Positions 8,038-18,162 are shown, counted from the first letter of the stretch. The stretch is DNA of 57,921 nt from Bacteroidota bacterium (GCA_037133915.1 JBAXND010000005.1:64488-122408); one strand, 5' to 3'. Translations and numbers: made by a program. Notes: generated by a model from the sequence alone, not told the origin.

Positions 8038-11000
8038 TTATTTTGTTTTTCCTAAAAGCGCGTCAATAGCTATGATTGATTGATTGTGATCGCAGAGCGA
8101 TTGCAGATAATTTGTCTTTATCTCAAGCGCTTTATCAAGACTAGCGACATACTCGATGTATCCGATATCGCCGGCTATGTAGCTTTTACCTGATTGCTCT
8201 ATAATCATATCAGCCTGATGAACTGCTTTGTTTTCGTAATAATCAAGCGCGTATTTTTGTTTCTGATATTCCTGCAGAAGATTCCGAAACTCGCCCTGAA
8301 CGCCTGAATTGTAGGTTTCATAATTTGTCAGAGCGATTTGTTCGTTTATTTTAGCTGCCTGAATTTTTGCTGTCTGCGAGCCAAAAATCAGCGGAATTGA
8401 AATGCCTGCCTGTATGCCGGTAAAACGATGGTCGTTGTTGAGTTCTTTATTTGACTGATTAAAGTAACCGATAGAAATATCGGGCATCAGCTGTAGCTTT
8501 TCAAGACTAGTTTCCTTCTTACTTATAGCAATTTGCTGCTTCATCACGGCGAGTGATGGATTTCCGGAAAGCGCTGCACTGTCTGATGAAAAGGTAAAAT
8601 CGATTTTAGAAAGTTCAGCATCTGCAATATTCACCGGGTCTTTCACATTCATCAGCACCGCGAGGTTTTGCCTGCCAATCAGTATGTCGGAGCGCACCTG
8701 ATTCAGCATTGTTTTAATCTCCATAGAGCGCGTTTCGGCGGTTACTTTTTCGAGCAGAGGACTGTCGCCACCCGAGTTTTTTAGTTCGGCAGCTTTCAGA
8801 AAATTGGCATAGAGTGAATCCTGAAACAACAATAGTTTAAGTTTTGAATAGTTGAACAAAAGATTGTTGTACACAGAACGAACATTGGCAGCTACCTCAC
8901 TGCGTGAGAGTGAAAGTCCCAGTTCAGCATTTTTGACGTAGGCTGCTGCAAGTCCGCATCGACCTGCATTCTGGAAGATTGACGGAAAAGACTGGCTTAT
9001 CGTAAAGCCGTTATCCTTTTCAAACGAATTGGTTTGACCGTACGAATAATCAATTCCCGTTTTTTGAAATTCCCAGCTTCCGGCTTTAATCTTTTTCTGA
9101 TATTCAACCTGCAACGCGGCGGAACGTATGGTTCCGTTATTGTCCAATGCCTTATCAATAGCCTGTTCCAGTGTGTATTTTGTACCTGTTTGTGATTGAG
9201 CTGACGCACTGTTAGTATTTGCAAAGAATGAAAACAGGGAAATAATACAGGTAATAATCAGGAGATTCACTAATTCAGGCTTTTCTTTTTTTCTTCTTCC
9301 CGAGAATAATATATAGAGCACCGGCAGCACAATCAGTGTGAGCAGTGTTGCCGATATTAATCCTCCGATAACTACCGTTGCAAGCGGTTTCTGAACTTCG
9401 GCTCCTGCCGACGACGACAGCGCCATCGGCAAAAAGCCGAGCGATGCAACAGCTGCCGTTATCATGACCGGTCTCAACCTTGATTTAATTCCTTTGCGTA
9501 CACGCTCATAAATATCGGAGATGCCTTCTTCCCGTTCAAGCCGATTGAATTCGGCCACAAGCACAATGCCATTCAGTACCGCCACACCAAACAGTGCAAT
9601 GAAACCAACTCCCGCAGAGATACTGAAATTCATGTCTCTCAGGAATAAGGCCACCACACCGCCTATCAGCGCAAGCGGTACAGCCGAATAAATGAGCATA
9701 GTCTGTTTTAATGAGCCAAAAGTGAAGAACAGCAATACAAAAATGAGCAACAGGGCTACCGGAACAGCTACGCTCAGGCGTTCCTTGGCTGCTTCCAGAT
9801 TCTGGAACTGCCCGCCGTAGGTGATATAATATCCGGGCGGACGCTTAATGTTCTTATCAATTTTGCTGCTGATTTCTTTGATGATGGACTGTACATCGCG
9901 GTTGCGCACATTGAAACTAACAGTAATGCGCCTCTTGGTGCTCTCGCGTGAAACCTGTGCGGTTCCTGTCTTTATGCCTACATTGGCAATCTGGTCGAGG
10001 GTGATGCAGTTTCCGTTTTGCAACGGAATTGCGAGGCTTTTTATGAATTCAATATCATTTCTGTATTCTTTATCGAAGCGCACCACCAGGTCAAAGCGCC
10101 TTTCTTCATCATAAACAACACCAGCAACATTCCCTGCAAATGCAGTCTTCACCAGATTATTGATATCAGCAATGTTTAATCCGTACTGGGCTATTTTGTT
10201 CCGGTCATAAATAATCTGAACCTGTCCCGAACCTGTAACCTGTTCTACATTTATTTCTTCAACACCTTCAATGGGGCTGACGAGCGTTGCAATATTATTG
10301 CCGATGGCCGACAGCGAATCCAGATTGTCTCCGAATATTTTAATGGCCACATCCTGCTTGGAGCCGGTCATCAGTTCATTAAAACGCATCTGAATGGGCT
10401 GCTGCAGCGTGAATACTACACCCTTCAAATCGGATAAGGCGTCCTGCATCTTTTCCATCATTTCTTCACGTGTCTTTGCCGATGTCCATTCTTTTTTACC
10501 TTTCATTACAATGATGTAATCTCCTGTTTCCATAGGTGTCGGATCGGTTGGAATTTCGCCGGTACCTATCTTGCAGACCACATGCTTTACTTCAGGAAAC
10601 CTCGACATCAGTATCTTGTTTGCTTTCTCTACCGATTCAATGGTATTTGATAATGAGCCTCCCTGTAAGGTCATTACACCTGCCGCCAGATCTCCTTCTT
10701 CAAGCTGAGGAATGAATTCACCTCCTAAAGAATTGAAAAGTAACAGACTCGAAATAAATAATACCACAGAGGTTATCACCACCGAAATTTTATGTTTGAG
10801 CGCGAAATTAAGCAGCGGGCTGATGAGTCTTTGCAGACCGTTCAGCAGCCTGTCGGAGATGTTCTTTTTGTGCGTGGTTTTGCGGCTGAGAAACAGTGCT
10901 GATGCTACGGGCACATAAGTAAGTGATAGTATTAGAGCACCCATAATTGCGAAGGTCACGGTTTCGGCCATTGGGCGGAACATCTTGCCTTCAATCCCAA

Positions 11001-12411
11001 CCAATGCGAGTATCGGCAGGTACACGATTAAAATAATAATCTGCCCGAAAGTGGCTGAGCGCATCATTCTTTTTGCCGAGCCCAGCACCTGATGATCCAT
11101 TTCTTTTGACGAAAGTTTTGCAAGTCCCTGATGGTGCGACTTGCTCTGCGTTATTCGGTGCACTACGCTTTCCACTATAATCACCGCGCCGTCAACAATC
11201 AGTCCGAAGTCAATGGCGCCTAAGCTCATCAGGTTGCCCGATACACCAAACAGGTTCATCAGTGAGATGGCAAACAGCATTGAGAGCGGTATAACTGATG
11301 CAATGATAAGCCCTGCGCGCAGGTTTCCCAGAAACAATACCAGCACAAAAATTACAATCAAACCGCCGAGTATAAGGTTCTCTGAAACTGTGCCGACAGC
11401 TCGGTCAACAAGATCGGTGCGGTCATAAAAGGGTGCAATCTCAACCCCTTCGGGCAATGATTTTTCAATCAGTTTAATTTTCTCTTTCACACCATCAATT
11501 ACCTCCGATGCATTTTTCCCTTTGAGCATCATTACTACGCCGCCAACGCCTTCGCCCAAGGTATCTACAATGAATGCACCGTAGCGGGGAGCTGCACCGA
11601 AATGCACTTGTGCGACATCGCGTATCAATACCGGGAGGCCGTTATCGGTTGTTTTTACAACAATATTATTGATATCCTCCAGAGAGGTTATCAGCCCGAT
11701 TCCTCTGATAAAGTAAGCCTGTGGTTTCTTTTCTATATAAGCGCTTCCCGTATTCTGGTTGTTCTTTTCCAGTGCGGTAAAAATATCCGTTAACGTAATA
11801 TTCATTGCCTTCAGCCTGTCGGGATTCACTGATACCTCATATTGCTTCAGATACCCGCCGTAGCTGTTAACATCGGCTACGCCGGGTGTGCCGAGCATTT
11901 CGCGCCTCACAATCCAGTCCTGAATGGTGCGAAGTTCCATTACGTTGTACTTATTTTCGTACCCTGGTTTTACATTCAGTGTGTATTGATAAATTTCGCT
12001 CAGCCCGGTTGAAATGGGCGCCAGCTCTGGTGTTGTAACACCATCGGGGATAAGTGCCACGGCTTCTTTGAGCTTTTCCGAAATTTGCTGACGTGCCCAG
12101 TACATATCTACTTTATCTTTGAACACTACCGTTACCACCGATAATCCGAGCCGTGAAATTGAACGAAGCTCCAGCTGATCGGGAATATTCGCGACGGAAA
12201 TTTCTATGGGAGCGGTGATATACTGCTCCACTTCGTTGGCGGCCAGCGTGGGTGCTACCGAGATGATTTGAACCTGATTGTTCGTGATGTCGGGGACAGC
12301 ATCAATCGGCAGCTTTTTAAGAGAATATATACCCCAGCCTATTAAGCCCAGAACCAAAAGACCGATAATAAGTTTATTCTTGATGGAGAATTTGAGAATG
12401 CGTTCTATCAT
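8038..12411 (-). CDS. CzcA-family heavy-metal RND pump fused to a TolC-like outer membrane channel
   Basis: This 1457-residue fusion combines a pump (about residues 1-1040) with an outer membrane factor domain (about 1065-1457). The pump starts MIERILKFSIKNKLIIGLLV. In transmembrane helix 4 it carries DFGLIVDGAVIIVES, close to the HME1/HME2 signature of divalent-metal (Zn, Co, Cd, Ni) exporters rather than the AxG-type signature of Cu/Ag pumps. The usual VEN ends as VES. The second half has GVGFIALFGVAVLNGIVLV. After the last pump helix comes a hydrophobic, signal-like segment (LLIITCIISLFSFFANTNSASAQ), then TYTLEQAIDKALDNN-like TolC repeats. ATG 12411 was chosen because pumps start at MIERIL. 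Such CzcA-CzcC fusions recur in Bacteroidota; whether the chain is processed at the internal signal-like segment cannot be seen. Confidence 0.93.
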   Translation of the reverse strand: MIERILKFSIKNKLIIGLLVLGLIGWGIYSLKKLPIDAVPDITNNQVQIISVAPTLAANEVEQYITAPIEISVANIPDQLELRSISRLGLSVVTVVFKDKVDMYWARQQISEKLKEAVALIPDGVTTPELAPISTGLSEIYQYTLNVKPGYENKYNVMELRTIQDWIVRREMLGTPGVADVNSYGGYLKQYEVSVNPDRLKAMNITLTDIFTALEKNNQNTGSAYIEKKPQAYFIRGIGLITSLEDINNIVVKTTDNGLPVLIRDVAQVHFGAAPRYGAFIVDTLGEGVGGVVMMLKGKNASEVIDGVKEKIKLIEKSLPEGVEIAPFYDRTDLVDRAVGTVSENLILGGLIVIFVLVLFLGNLRAGLIIASVIPLSMLFAISLMNLFGVSGNLMSLGAIDFGLIVDGAVIIVESVVHRITQSKSHHQGLAKLSSKEMDHQVLGSAKRMMRSATFGQIIILIVYLPILALVGIEGKMFRPMAETVTFAIMGALILSLTYVPVASALFLSRKTTHKKNISDRLLNGLQRLISPLLNFALKHKISVVITSVVLFISSLLLFNSLGGEFIPQLEEGDLAAGVMTLQGGSLSNTIESVEKANKILMSRFPEVKHVVCKIGTGEIPTDPTPMETGDYIIVMKGKKEWTSAKTREEMMEKMQDALSDLKGVVFTLQQPIQMRFNELMTGSKQDVAIKIFGDNLDSLSAIGNNIATLVSPIEGVEEINVEQVTGSGQVQIIYDRNKIAQYGLNIADINNLVKTAFAGNVAGVVYDEERRFDLVVRFDKEYRNDIEFIKSLAIPLQNGNCITLDQIANVGIKTGTAQVSRESTKRRITVSFNVRNRDVQSIIKEISSKIDKNIKRPPGYYITYGGQFQNLEAAKERLSVAVPVALLLIFVLLFFTFGSLKQTMLIYSAVPLALIGGVVALFLRDMNFSISAGVGFIALFGVAVLNGIVLVAEFNRLEREEGISDIYERVRKGIKSRLRPVMITAAVASLGFLPMALSSSAGAEVQKPLATVVIGGLISATLLTLIVLPVLYILFSGRRKKEKPELVNLLIITCIISLFSFFANTNSASAQSQTGTKYTLEQAIDKALDNNGTIRSAALQVEYQKKIKAGSWEFQKTGIDYSYGQTNSFEKDNGFTISQSFPSIFQNAGRCGLAAAYVKNAELGLSLSRSEVAANVRSVYNNLLFNYSKLKLLLFQDSLYANFLKAAELKNSGGDSPLLEKVTAETRSMEIKTMLNQVRSDILIGRQNLAVLMNVKDPVNIADAELSKIDFTFSSDSAALSGNPSLAVMKQQIAISKKETSLEKLQLMPDISIGYFNQSNKELNNDHRFTGIQAGISIPLIFGSQTAKIQAAKINEQIALTNYETYNSGVQGEFRNLLQEYQKQKYALDYYENKAVHQADMIIEQSGKSYIAGDIGYIEYVASLDKALEIKTNYLQSLCDHNQSIIAIDALLGKTK

Positions 12412-12499
12412 GGTAATCGTAATTAGCGTTAATACCGTACATGCAATGCAACATGCCACAGGCAGTATGCTTGCTTAAATAAGAAATGAAATGATGGTA

Positions 12500-12871
12500 T
12501 TAACTGACTTTTGGCGGTTGCCAGATAGAGTAGGCTATTCCTTTGGAGGGCTCGCTTATAATTGCGTTCGGCCGCTGGGCAGGCATAATGTTAAGAAGCT
12601 CGAAAAAACTCTGCATGACCACGACGGTATGTCCCTGGCAGCAGTTACAGATACAAAAAGGGGAGCAGTGATGGCATTCATCTTTACCTCCGGAATGATG
12701 GGTGCCGGCAAGGTCGTGCTTTCCGGTTGTCCCCACGTCGTTTGCGGCATCGTGTTTCCCGGGAATGGAGGCACAATGCGATTCGTGTGACTCGCCACAG
12801 CCATTATCCTGACAGGGATATACCGCCAGACAGAGTACATAAATGCTTATGATGGCATAAATCAGCTTCAC
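12500..12871 (-). CDS. Small Cys/His-rich exported protein (DUF6660-like) upstream of metal pump
   Basis: This is a 123-residue protein from GTG at 12871. I chose that start because it begins directly at a hydrophobic signal segment (VKLIYAIISIYVLCLAVYPC). A longer frame reaching 13000 would run into the terminator hairpin. The mature part is rich in Cys and His (GCGESHESHC, GGKDECHHCSPFCICNCC), consistent with metal binding in the periplasm or outer envelope. It sits just before the CzcA-like pump gene in the same direction, the place where DUF6660-type proteins occur in Bacteroidota metal operons. A TATCTTTG -7-like element ends 4 bp before the GTG, so a nearly leaderless transcript is possible. 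The function is inferred only from composition and context. Confidence 0.7.
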   Translation of the reverse strand: MKLIYAIISIYVLCLAVYPCQDNGCGESHESHCASIPGKHDAANDVGTTGKHDLAGTHHSGGKDECHHCSPFCICNCCQGHTVVVMQSFFELLNIMPAQRPNAIISEPSKGIAYSIWQPPKVS

Positions 12872-12987
12872 GCCGCAAAGATACAAAAATTCGATGCTGT
12901 CTGCAGATAAGGCAGGTATATTTTTACCCCTTAATGGAGGCTGTAGATTATTTCTGTAATGTGGGTATGGGGAGTCTGACTGTATAA

Positions 12988-13024
12988 AAAAGAGAGGCAA
13001 TCGTCATTTGATTGCCTCTCTTTT
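12988..13024. terminator. Strong bidirectional hairpin terminator
   Basis: A perfect 15-bp stem (AAAAGAGAGGCAATC, 12988-13002, against 13010-13024) with a 7-nt loop. U-rich runs follow on the minus strand (TTTTTATACA) and the plus strand (CTTTTGG). It lies after the last gene of the pyrimidine operon and before the metal-efflux block, insulating the two minus-strand transcription units. Confidence 0.9.
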
Positions 13025-13055
13025 GGATTAATTGCTAAATACAAATTAGCGGGAA

Positions 13056-13922
13056 CTATATTTCCGTGAGCTTGCCGTAAGTTTCAGGCCGTCTGTCGCG
13101 GAAGAACTGCCAGGTAGAACGAACTTCGTCAATCATGTCAAGATCAAAATCAGCAACTAGCAATTCATCTTTATCATCAGACGCGCAGGCGAATATTTTG
13201 CCTCTGGGGTCAACAAAATAAGATGTACCATAGAAATGACCCAGATTCCAGGGTTTCTCTGTACCAACGCGGTTGATGCATCCCATAAAATATCCGTTGG
13301 CAACGGCATGGGCAGGCTGCTCCAGTTTCCACAAATATTGCGACATGCCGACGGTAGTTGCCGACGGGTTGTAAACAATCTCCGCACCATTGAGTCCGAG
13401 ACAGCGCGCGCCATCGGGGAAATGACGGTCGTAGCAGATGTACACACCCACTTTGGCATATTTCGTCTGGAACACAGGATAGCCTAAATTACCGGGTTTG
13501 AAGTAGAATTTTTCCCAGAATCCACCGGTATGAGGGATGTGATTTTTACGGTATTTGCCCAGATAGGTTCCGTCGGCATCGATTACAGCGGCGGTATTAT
13601 AAAGCACGCCTGCCTGCTCCCTTTCATACAATGGAACAATTATTACCATCTGATATTTTTTAGCGTAGGTTGCCAGAAGCTCGGTTGTGGGGCCGGGCAC
13701 TGATTCTGCGGAAGCGTACCATTTGGCATCCTGTCCCGGGCAGAAATACGGCGTATTGAAAATCTCCTGCATACACAATATCTGAACGCCTTTTTTACCG
13801 GCTTCTTCGATATACGGAATATGCTTCTGGATCATGGCATCGCAAATTTCCTTGATGGTGCCTTCGCCTTCGGTCATGGGCAGACTCATCTGAATAAGTC
13901 CTGATTTAATTATTCTCGGCAT
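13056..13922 (-). CDS. Beta-ureidopropionase / N-carbamoyl-beta-alanine amidohydrolase (nitrilase superfamily)
   Basis: The last step of reductive pyrimidine breakdown: N-carbamoyl-beta-alanine to beta-alanine, CO2 and ammonia. The 288-residue protein has the nitrilase Glu-Lys-Cys triad: Glu in LCMQEIFNTPYF (about residue 53), Lys in YRKNHIPHTGGFWEKFYF (about 128) and Cys in GVYICYDRHFPDGAR (about 165). The NHIPHTGGFWEKFYF and FGTSYF-like (FYGTSYFVDPRG) stretches are typical of the plant/bacterial beta-ureidopropionase and N-carbamoylputrescine amidase branch. Placement in an operon with preTA and a dihydropyrimidinase decides in favour of beta-ureidopropionase. The gap to the upstream dihydropyrimidinase gene is 106 bp. 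Confidence 0.9.
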   Translation of the reverse strand: MPRIIKSGLIQMSLPMTEGEGTIKEICDAMIQKHIPYIEEAGKKGVQILCMQEIFNTPYFCPGQDAKWYASAESVPGPTTELLATYAKKYQMVIIVPLYEREQAGVLYNTAAVIDADGTYLGKYRKNHIPHTGGFWEKFYFKPGNLGYPVFQTKYAKVGVYICYDRHFPDGARCLGLNGAEIVYNPSATTVGMSQYLWKLEQPAHAVANGYFMGCINRVGTEKPWNLGHFYGTSYFVDPRGKIFACASDDKDELLVADFDLDMIDEVRSTWQFFRDRRPETYGKLTEI

Positions 13923-14028
13923 TGTTTACAGATTTTTGGTTAATACTATTATGTTCAGTTTGTTTCTTTACAAATGTTGCCGGCGTTCGTTTGTAACGAG
14001 CGCCGAATTACTATTTCAGGCAGCCTTT

Positions 14029-15411
14029 TTACAGGGCTTTTGGCGACGGAGCCCTTTTAATATATGTACCAAAACCCTTGCCCACCTTTGCTTCGTTGTT
14101 CTCAATGGCAACTTCGCCACGCAGCAGTACGGTCTTGCATTTTCCGGTTACCTGCCATCCTTCATAGGCTGAATAATCGCAGCGCATATGGTGAGTGCCG
14201 GCAGAAATAGTGTGTTTTTCGTTAGGGTCAAATATTAAAATGTCGGCATCAGAACCAATGGCAATAGTCCCTTTGCGGGGATGGCAACCGAATATTTTTG
14301 CTGCATTGGTGGATGTCAGCTCTACAAATTTATTCAGGCTGATACGTCCTTTGGCAACGCCTTCGGAGAATAGCAGCTCCATGCGGTGTTCAATGCCCGG
14401 TGCGCCGTTCGGTATTTTCGAGAAATCTTTTTCACCCATCTTTTTTTCTTCCCACATAAAAGGGCAATGGTCGGTGGCAACGGTCTGTATCAATCCCTGA
14501 CTGATACCTGCCCACAGGGCCGCCTGATCTTTTTTCTCGCGGATAGGAGGGCTCATCACCCATTTGGCTGACTCAAATCCTTTATCATAAACAGACGCAT
14601 CGAGAACTAAGTATTGCGGACAGGTTTCGGCATATACGTTCTGATTTCTTTTTGTTGCTTCGCGCAGATGATTCAGGGCGTCGCCACTGGTAAGATGAAC
14701 CACGTATGATGTGGCTCCGGTAAAATGAGCCATATCGGCGAAGCGTGCCGTGGCTTCCGATTCGGTAACCTCGGGCTGCGAAAGATAATGATACAAAGGC
14801 GAGAGTTTTCCTTCCGCTTTATGTTTTGTAACCAGATAATCAATCATGCCGCCATTGGTGGCATGCACGGAAACGAGTCCTCCAAACTTTTCAATTTCTG
14901 CCATAAGCTCCATCATCTGGTTATCGTCAATCATCAGAGAGCCTTTGTAAGCCATGAATGCCTTGAACGAAGTGATGCCTTCTTTCTCAATCATGTCACG
15001 GATTTCGGAACGTGTGGTCTCGTTGAAATCGGTTACGGCAAAATGAAATCCGTAATCTCCAACGGCGATACCGGCCGAACGACCTTTCCATTCTTCGAGG
15101 GCTGCATGCAGCGTTCCGCCTTTTTTCTGTATCACAAAATCAATCACCATGGTGGTTCCTCCAAAAAGTGCCGCGCGGGTTCCGGTCTCGAAATTATCGC
15201 TGGACGCGGTTCCCATAAAAGGCATGTCAAGATGCACATGCGGATCAATACCGCCCGGAAATACTAGCTTTCCGCTGGCATCAATTACCTTGTCTGCTTT
15301 TACATCAAGGTTTTTTCCAATCGTGGTGATGGTATCTTTTTCAATAAAAATATCTGCCACATAATCATCGGCGGCAGTAATGATGCGACCATTTTTTATC
15401 AGGGTTGACAT
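14029..15411 (-). CDS. hydA: Dihydropyrimidinase (D-hydantoinase)
   Basis: It opens the dihydrouracil or dihydrothymine ring to the N-carbamoyl beta-amino acid. The 460-residue protein belongs to the cyclic amidohydrolase family with a binuclear metal site. Visible motifs are GGIDPHVHLDMPF (first two metal His), the carbamylated Lys in ITSFKAFMAYKG (about residue 150), VHATNGG and VHLTSGDAL (metal His) and ATDHCPF (metal Asp). A Tyr and Ser of the substrate loop lie near AYKGSLMIDD. It starts 35 bp after the aminotransferase gene in a same-strand operon with all other pyrimidine-degradation genes, so dihydropyrimidinase is more likely than a non-specific hydantoinase. Confidence 0.95.
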   Translation of the reverse strand: MSTLIKNGRIITAADDYVADIFIEKDTITTIGKNLDVKADKVIDASGKLVFPGGIDPHVHLDMPFMGTASSDNFETGTRAALFGGTTMVIDFVIQKKGGTLHAALEEWKGRSAGIAVGDYGFHFAVTDFNETTRSEIRDMIEKEGITSFKAFMAYKGSLMIDDNQMMELMAEIEKFGGLVSVHATNGGMIDYLVTKHKAEGKLSPLYHYLSQPEVTESEATARFADMAHFTGATSYVVHLTSGDALNHLREATKRNQNVYAETCPQYLVLDASVYDKGFESAKWVMSPPIREKKDQAALWAGISQGLIQTVATDHCPFMWEEKKMGEKDFSKIPNGAPGIEHRMELLFSEGVAKGRISLNKFVELTSTNAAKIFGCHPRKGTIAIGSDADILIFDPNEKHTISAGTHHMRCDYSAYEGWQVTGKCKTVLLRGEVAIENNEAKVGKGFGTYIKRAPSPKAL

Positions 15412-15446
15412 AAGTTCAGTAATTAGTATTTAGTACTCAGTACAAT

Positions 15447-16805
15447 TTAATAACAAAACGTATCGGCGATGGCGATTCCTTTTTCAATGGCATCAAGACC
15501 TTCGTCCATCTCAGCTTTATTCACGGTAAGCGGAGGTGCAACAAAAATCCAGTTCCAGCGAATCATCGCGTAAACGCCCGATTCCTTTATTTTCGCAGCC
15601 ACCTTGCTCATGATTTCCATCTCGGCAGGTTTGGCATTCCATGGAGCCATTGGGTCTTTATTCTCTCTGTTCTTCACCAGTTCTATCGCGCCCAGCAAAC
15701 CTCTGTTGCGGAATATGCCTATCGACGGATGTTTTTCTGCCATCTGTGCCACGCGCAAATCGGCGTATTCGCCCATCAGGCGCGCATTTTCAATGATGTT
15801 GTCATCTTTGTAGATGTCGAGTACTTCATTCGCGGCAGCCAGACAAACAGGATGTCCGTAGTGTGTAAGTCCCGTGACAAGCGGGTTTGTATCAAAGAAT
15901 GCTGACACTTTTTCGGAAGCTACCACGCCGCCCAGAGGCAGATACCCGGCAGTGATGCCTTTGGCAAACACAAGCAGGTCGGGCACTACGCCATGGTGCT
16001 CAATGCCGAACCATTTGCCGGTCCGTCCGAATCCACTCATTACTTCATCATCAATTACCAGGAAATCGTATTTTTCTGAAAGCGATTTCACGCCTTTCCA
16101 GTAACCGTCAGGATATTTTGTGCAGCCCGATGTGCCCGATTCGCCTTCAAGGATGATGGCGGCAATGGTTTGTGGTCCTTCAAACTGAATGATGCGCTCA
16201 AGGTGGTTCAGAGCCATCACACAGCTTTCTTCGGCCGTTTTGCTTCCCCATGGGCAGCGATAGGGGAAAGGTCCTTCGAAATGTACGATATTCGGCATCA
16301 GATTCTGATACATGGGCTGATTGCGGGGGTCGCCTCCGGCAGCAATGGCGCCATGTGTAGCTCCGTGATACGAGCGATATTGGGTGAGTATTTTTTGTTT
16401 TCCCGTGAACCAACGGGCCATCTTCATCGCGTTTTCAATGGCTTCGGCTCCGCCGAGCGTGAAAAATGTTTTGGTAAGGTCACCGGGGGTTATCTCTGCG
16501 ATCTTGCGACCAACCTCACCTCTTACTTTTGTTGTAAACAGTGCCGGGCAAACAAAAGAGAGTTTTTCCATTTGCTTCACAACGGCCTGTGTCACGCGCT
16601 GGTTGCCGTGTCCTATGTTCATGTTGACCAGCTGTGATGCAAAGTCAAGGAATTTTTTGCCTGTGGCTGTATAGAAATAAACACCTTCTGCTTTCTCAAT
16701 GATTTCGGGATTAAGCCCTGCCTGTTTGTTCCAGGGGAAAAAGGTGTATTTTTTTGATTCGTTTACCAGTTCGGCACTCTCTTCAGTTGAAATAAATTCG
16801 TCCAT
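15447..16805 (-). CDS. Class III omega-aminotransferase, probably beta-alanine aminotransferase
   Basis: This 452-residue PLP enzyme of fold type I, subgroup II, has the PLP-phosphate loop region (LGGAEAIENAMKMARWFTG), DDEVMSGFGRTGKWF with the PLP-pairing Asp, and the Schiff-base Lys in LLVFAKGITAGYLPLGG (about residue 280). Class III enzymes transfer omega-amino groups. Its place between preA and the dihydropyrimidinase gene suggests it takes beta-alanine (or 3-aminoisobutyrate) to malonate semialdehyde, completing nitrogen release from uracil or thymine. The amino acceptor (pyruvate or 2-oxoglutarate) is not evident. It lies 112 bp after preA, with a short CCGCTAAAGGCGG palindrome in the gap. 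Confidence 0.85.
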   Translation of the reverse strand: MDEFISTEESAELVNESKKYTFFPWNKQAGLNPEIIEKAEGVYFYTATGKKFLDFASQLVNMNIGHGNQRVTQAVVKQMEKLSFVCPALFTTKVRGEVGRKIAEITPGDLTKTFFTLGGAEAIENAMKMARWFTGKQKILTQYRSYHGATHGAIAAGGDPRNQPMYQNLMPNIVHFEGPFPYRCPWGSKTAEESCVMALNHLERIIQFEGPQTIAAIILEGESGTSGCTKYPDGYWKGVKSLSEKYDFLVIDDEVMSGFGRTGKWFGIEHHGVVPDLLVFAKGITAGYLPLGGVVASEKVSAFFDTNPLVTGLTHYGHPVCLAAANEVLDIYKDDNIIENARLMGEYADLRVAQMAEKHPSIGIFRNRGLLGAIELVKNRENKDPMAPWNAKPAEMEIMSKVAAKIKESGVYAMIRWNWIFVAPPLTVNKAEMDEGLDAIEKGIAIADTFCY

Positions 16806-16917
16806 TATTTAATACGTTTTATTATGAATTAATTTTTTAATTTCTGCTTGTAAAGTCAATAATTTTTCAAATTTTTCCGCTAAAGGCGGACAGGCGACTT
16901 TCGACTTTCGACTATGT

Positions 16918-18162
16918 TTACCCCATCGTTATCGTTTCATCTCTTACCCAGTCGGAGGGCATTTCGTAATAATTAATCATTTTATGAACCGGGCACACGA
17001 AACTGCATACCATACAGCTCAGGCATTTGTTCTCAAGGGGTACCGGTCTGCGTTTGTTACTGTCCCATTCAAGTGCCTGTCCGCCCGAATCGTTGCACAC
17101 TACGAAACACTGTCCGCATCCGATACAGCGGTCAAGGTCGTATTTGGCAATACCCTGACGTTTCAAATCGAAATGATCGGTCTCGCACAAACTGGGCAAT
17201 GCTTTACCAACAAGGTCAGAAACATGCGCGATATTCTTGCTCTGCATGTAGTCTGATAATCCTTCAATCATATCTTCAACAATGCCGTATCCGTAGTGAA
17301 TCACACCTGTTGTGACCTGCACCGTACTCGCGCCAAGCAGAATATATTCCAAGGCATCTATCCATGTTTCTATGCCGCCCATGCCTGAGATGGGAAGTCC
17401 CAGTTCTTTATTCTGAGCCAGATCTGCGATGTAGCGCAGTCCGATAGGTTTCACTGCAGGACCTGAGTAACCGCTGATTGAGCCTTTTCCAAACACGTTC
17501 AGCGTAGGAACAATCTGGTTAATGTCGATTCCCGACAATCCTTTTACCGTATTTATGGCTGAAATTGCGTCGGCACCGCCGCGTTTGGCGAAGAGTGCGG
17601 GCACGTTCATATCGGTAATGTTCGGTGTCATTTTGGCAACCAGCGGAAGGTGTGTAACCTTGCGAACTGTTTCTGTGAATTGTTGTACCAGATGTTCTAC
17701 CTGACCAACCTTGGCACCGGAGCCTTCAACGGTCATGTGGGGGCAGGAAAAATTCAGTTCAAGAATGTCGGCACCGGCTTCGGTTGCAGCAATGGCAAGG
17801 TCTGCCCATTCCTGGTTTGAGAAGCCCATGATACTCGCCATTAAAATATGATCCGGCCAATGTTTTTTTAAATACGTCATGTCTCTGAGATTCGCTTGTA
17901 ATCCGCGGTCAGAGGTTTGTTCCACGTTCTGCAGTCCGATGAGCCTTTCGTCGTTGTAGCTATAGTCCTTCATGCGTGGCGACGGATGAATGATGGGAAG
18001 CCTGTCTGAAACGATGGTTTTATAGGCTACTCCGGCCCAACCTGCATCAAATGCACGACCCACCATTTCGGCACTGTTTGATACCGGTGATGATGATAGC
18101 AGGAAGGGGTTTTTAAACTTCACACCACAAAACTCAACCGATAAATCTATCTTATGTTTCAT
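16918..18162 (-). CDS. preA: NAD-dependent dihydropyrimidine dehydrogenase, PreA subunit
   Basis: The catalytic subunit reducing uracil and thymine to the dihydro forms. The 414-residue protein has an FMN-binding TIM barrel similar to dihydroorotate dehydrogenase (KNPFLLSSSPVSNSAEMV, ELNFSCPH, VAKMTPNITDM, GMGGIETWIDALEYILLGA) and a C-terminal two-[4Fe-4S] ferredoxin domain with CIGCGQCFVVC and CLSCMVCSFVC. It matches the C-terminal half of mammalian dihydropyrimidine dehydrogenase. Its start ATG overlaps the PreT stop by one base, indicating translational coupling and a 1:1 complex. Confidence 0.96.
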   Translation of the reverse strand: MKHKIDLSVEFCGVKFKNPFLLSSSPVSNSAEMVGRAFDAGWAGVAYKTIVSDRLPIIHPSPRMKDYSYNDERLIGLQNVEQTSDRGLQANLRDMTYLKKHWPDHILMASIMGFSNQEWADLAIAATEAGADILELNFSCPHMTVEGSGAKVGQVEHLVQQFTETVRKVTHLPLVAKMTPNITDMNVPALFAKRGGADAISAINTVKGLSGIDINQIVPTLNVFGKGSISGYSGPAVKPIGLRYIADLAQNKELGLPISGMGGIETWIDALEYILLGASTVQVTTGVIHYGYGIVEDMIEGLSDYMQSKNIAHVSDLVGKALPSLCETDHFDLKRQGIAKYDLDRCIGCGQCFVVCNDSGGQALEWDSNKRRPVPLENKCLSCMVCSFVCPVHKMINYYEMPSDWVRDETITMG

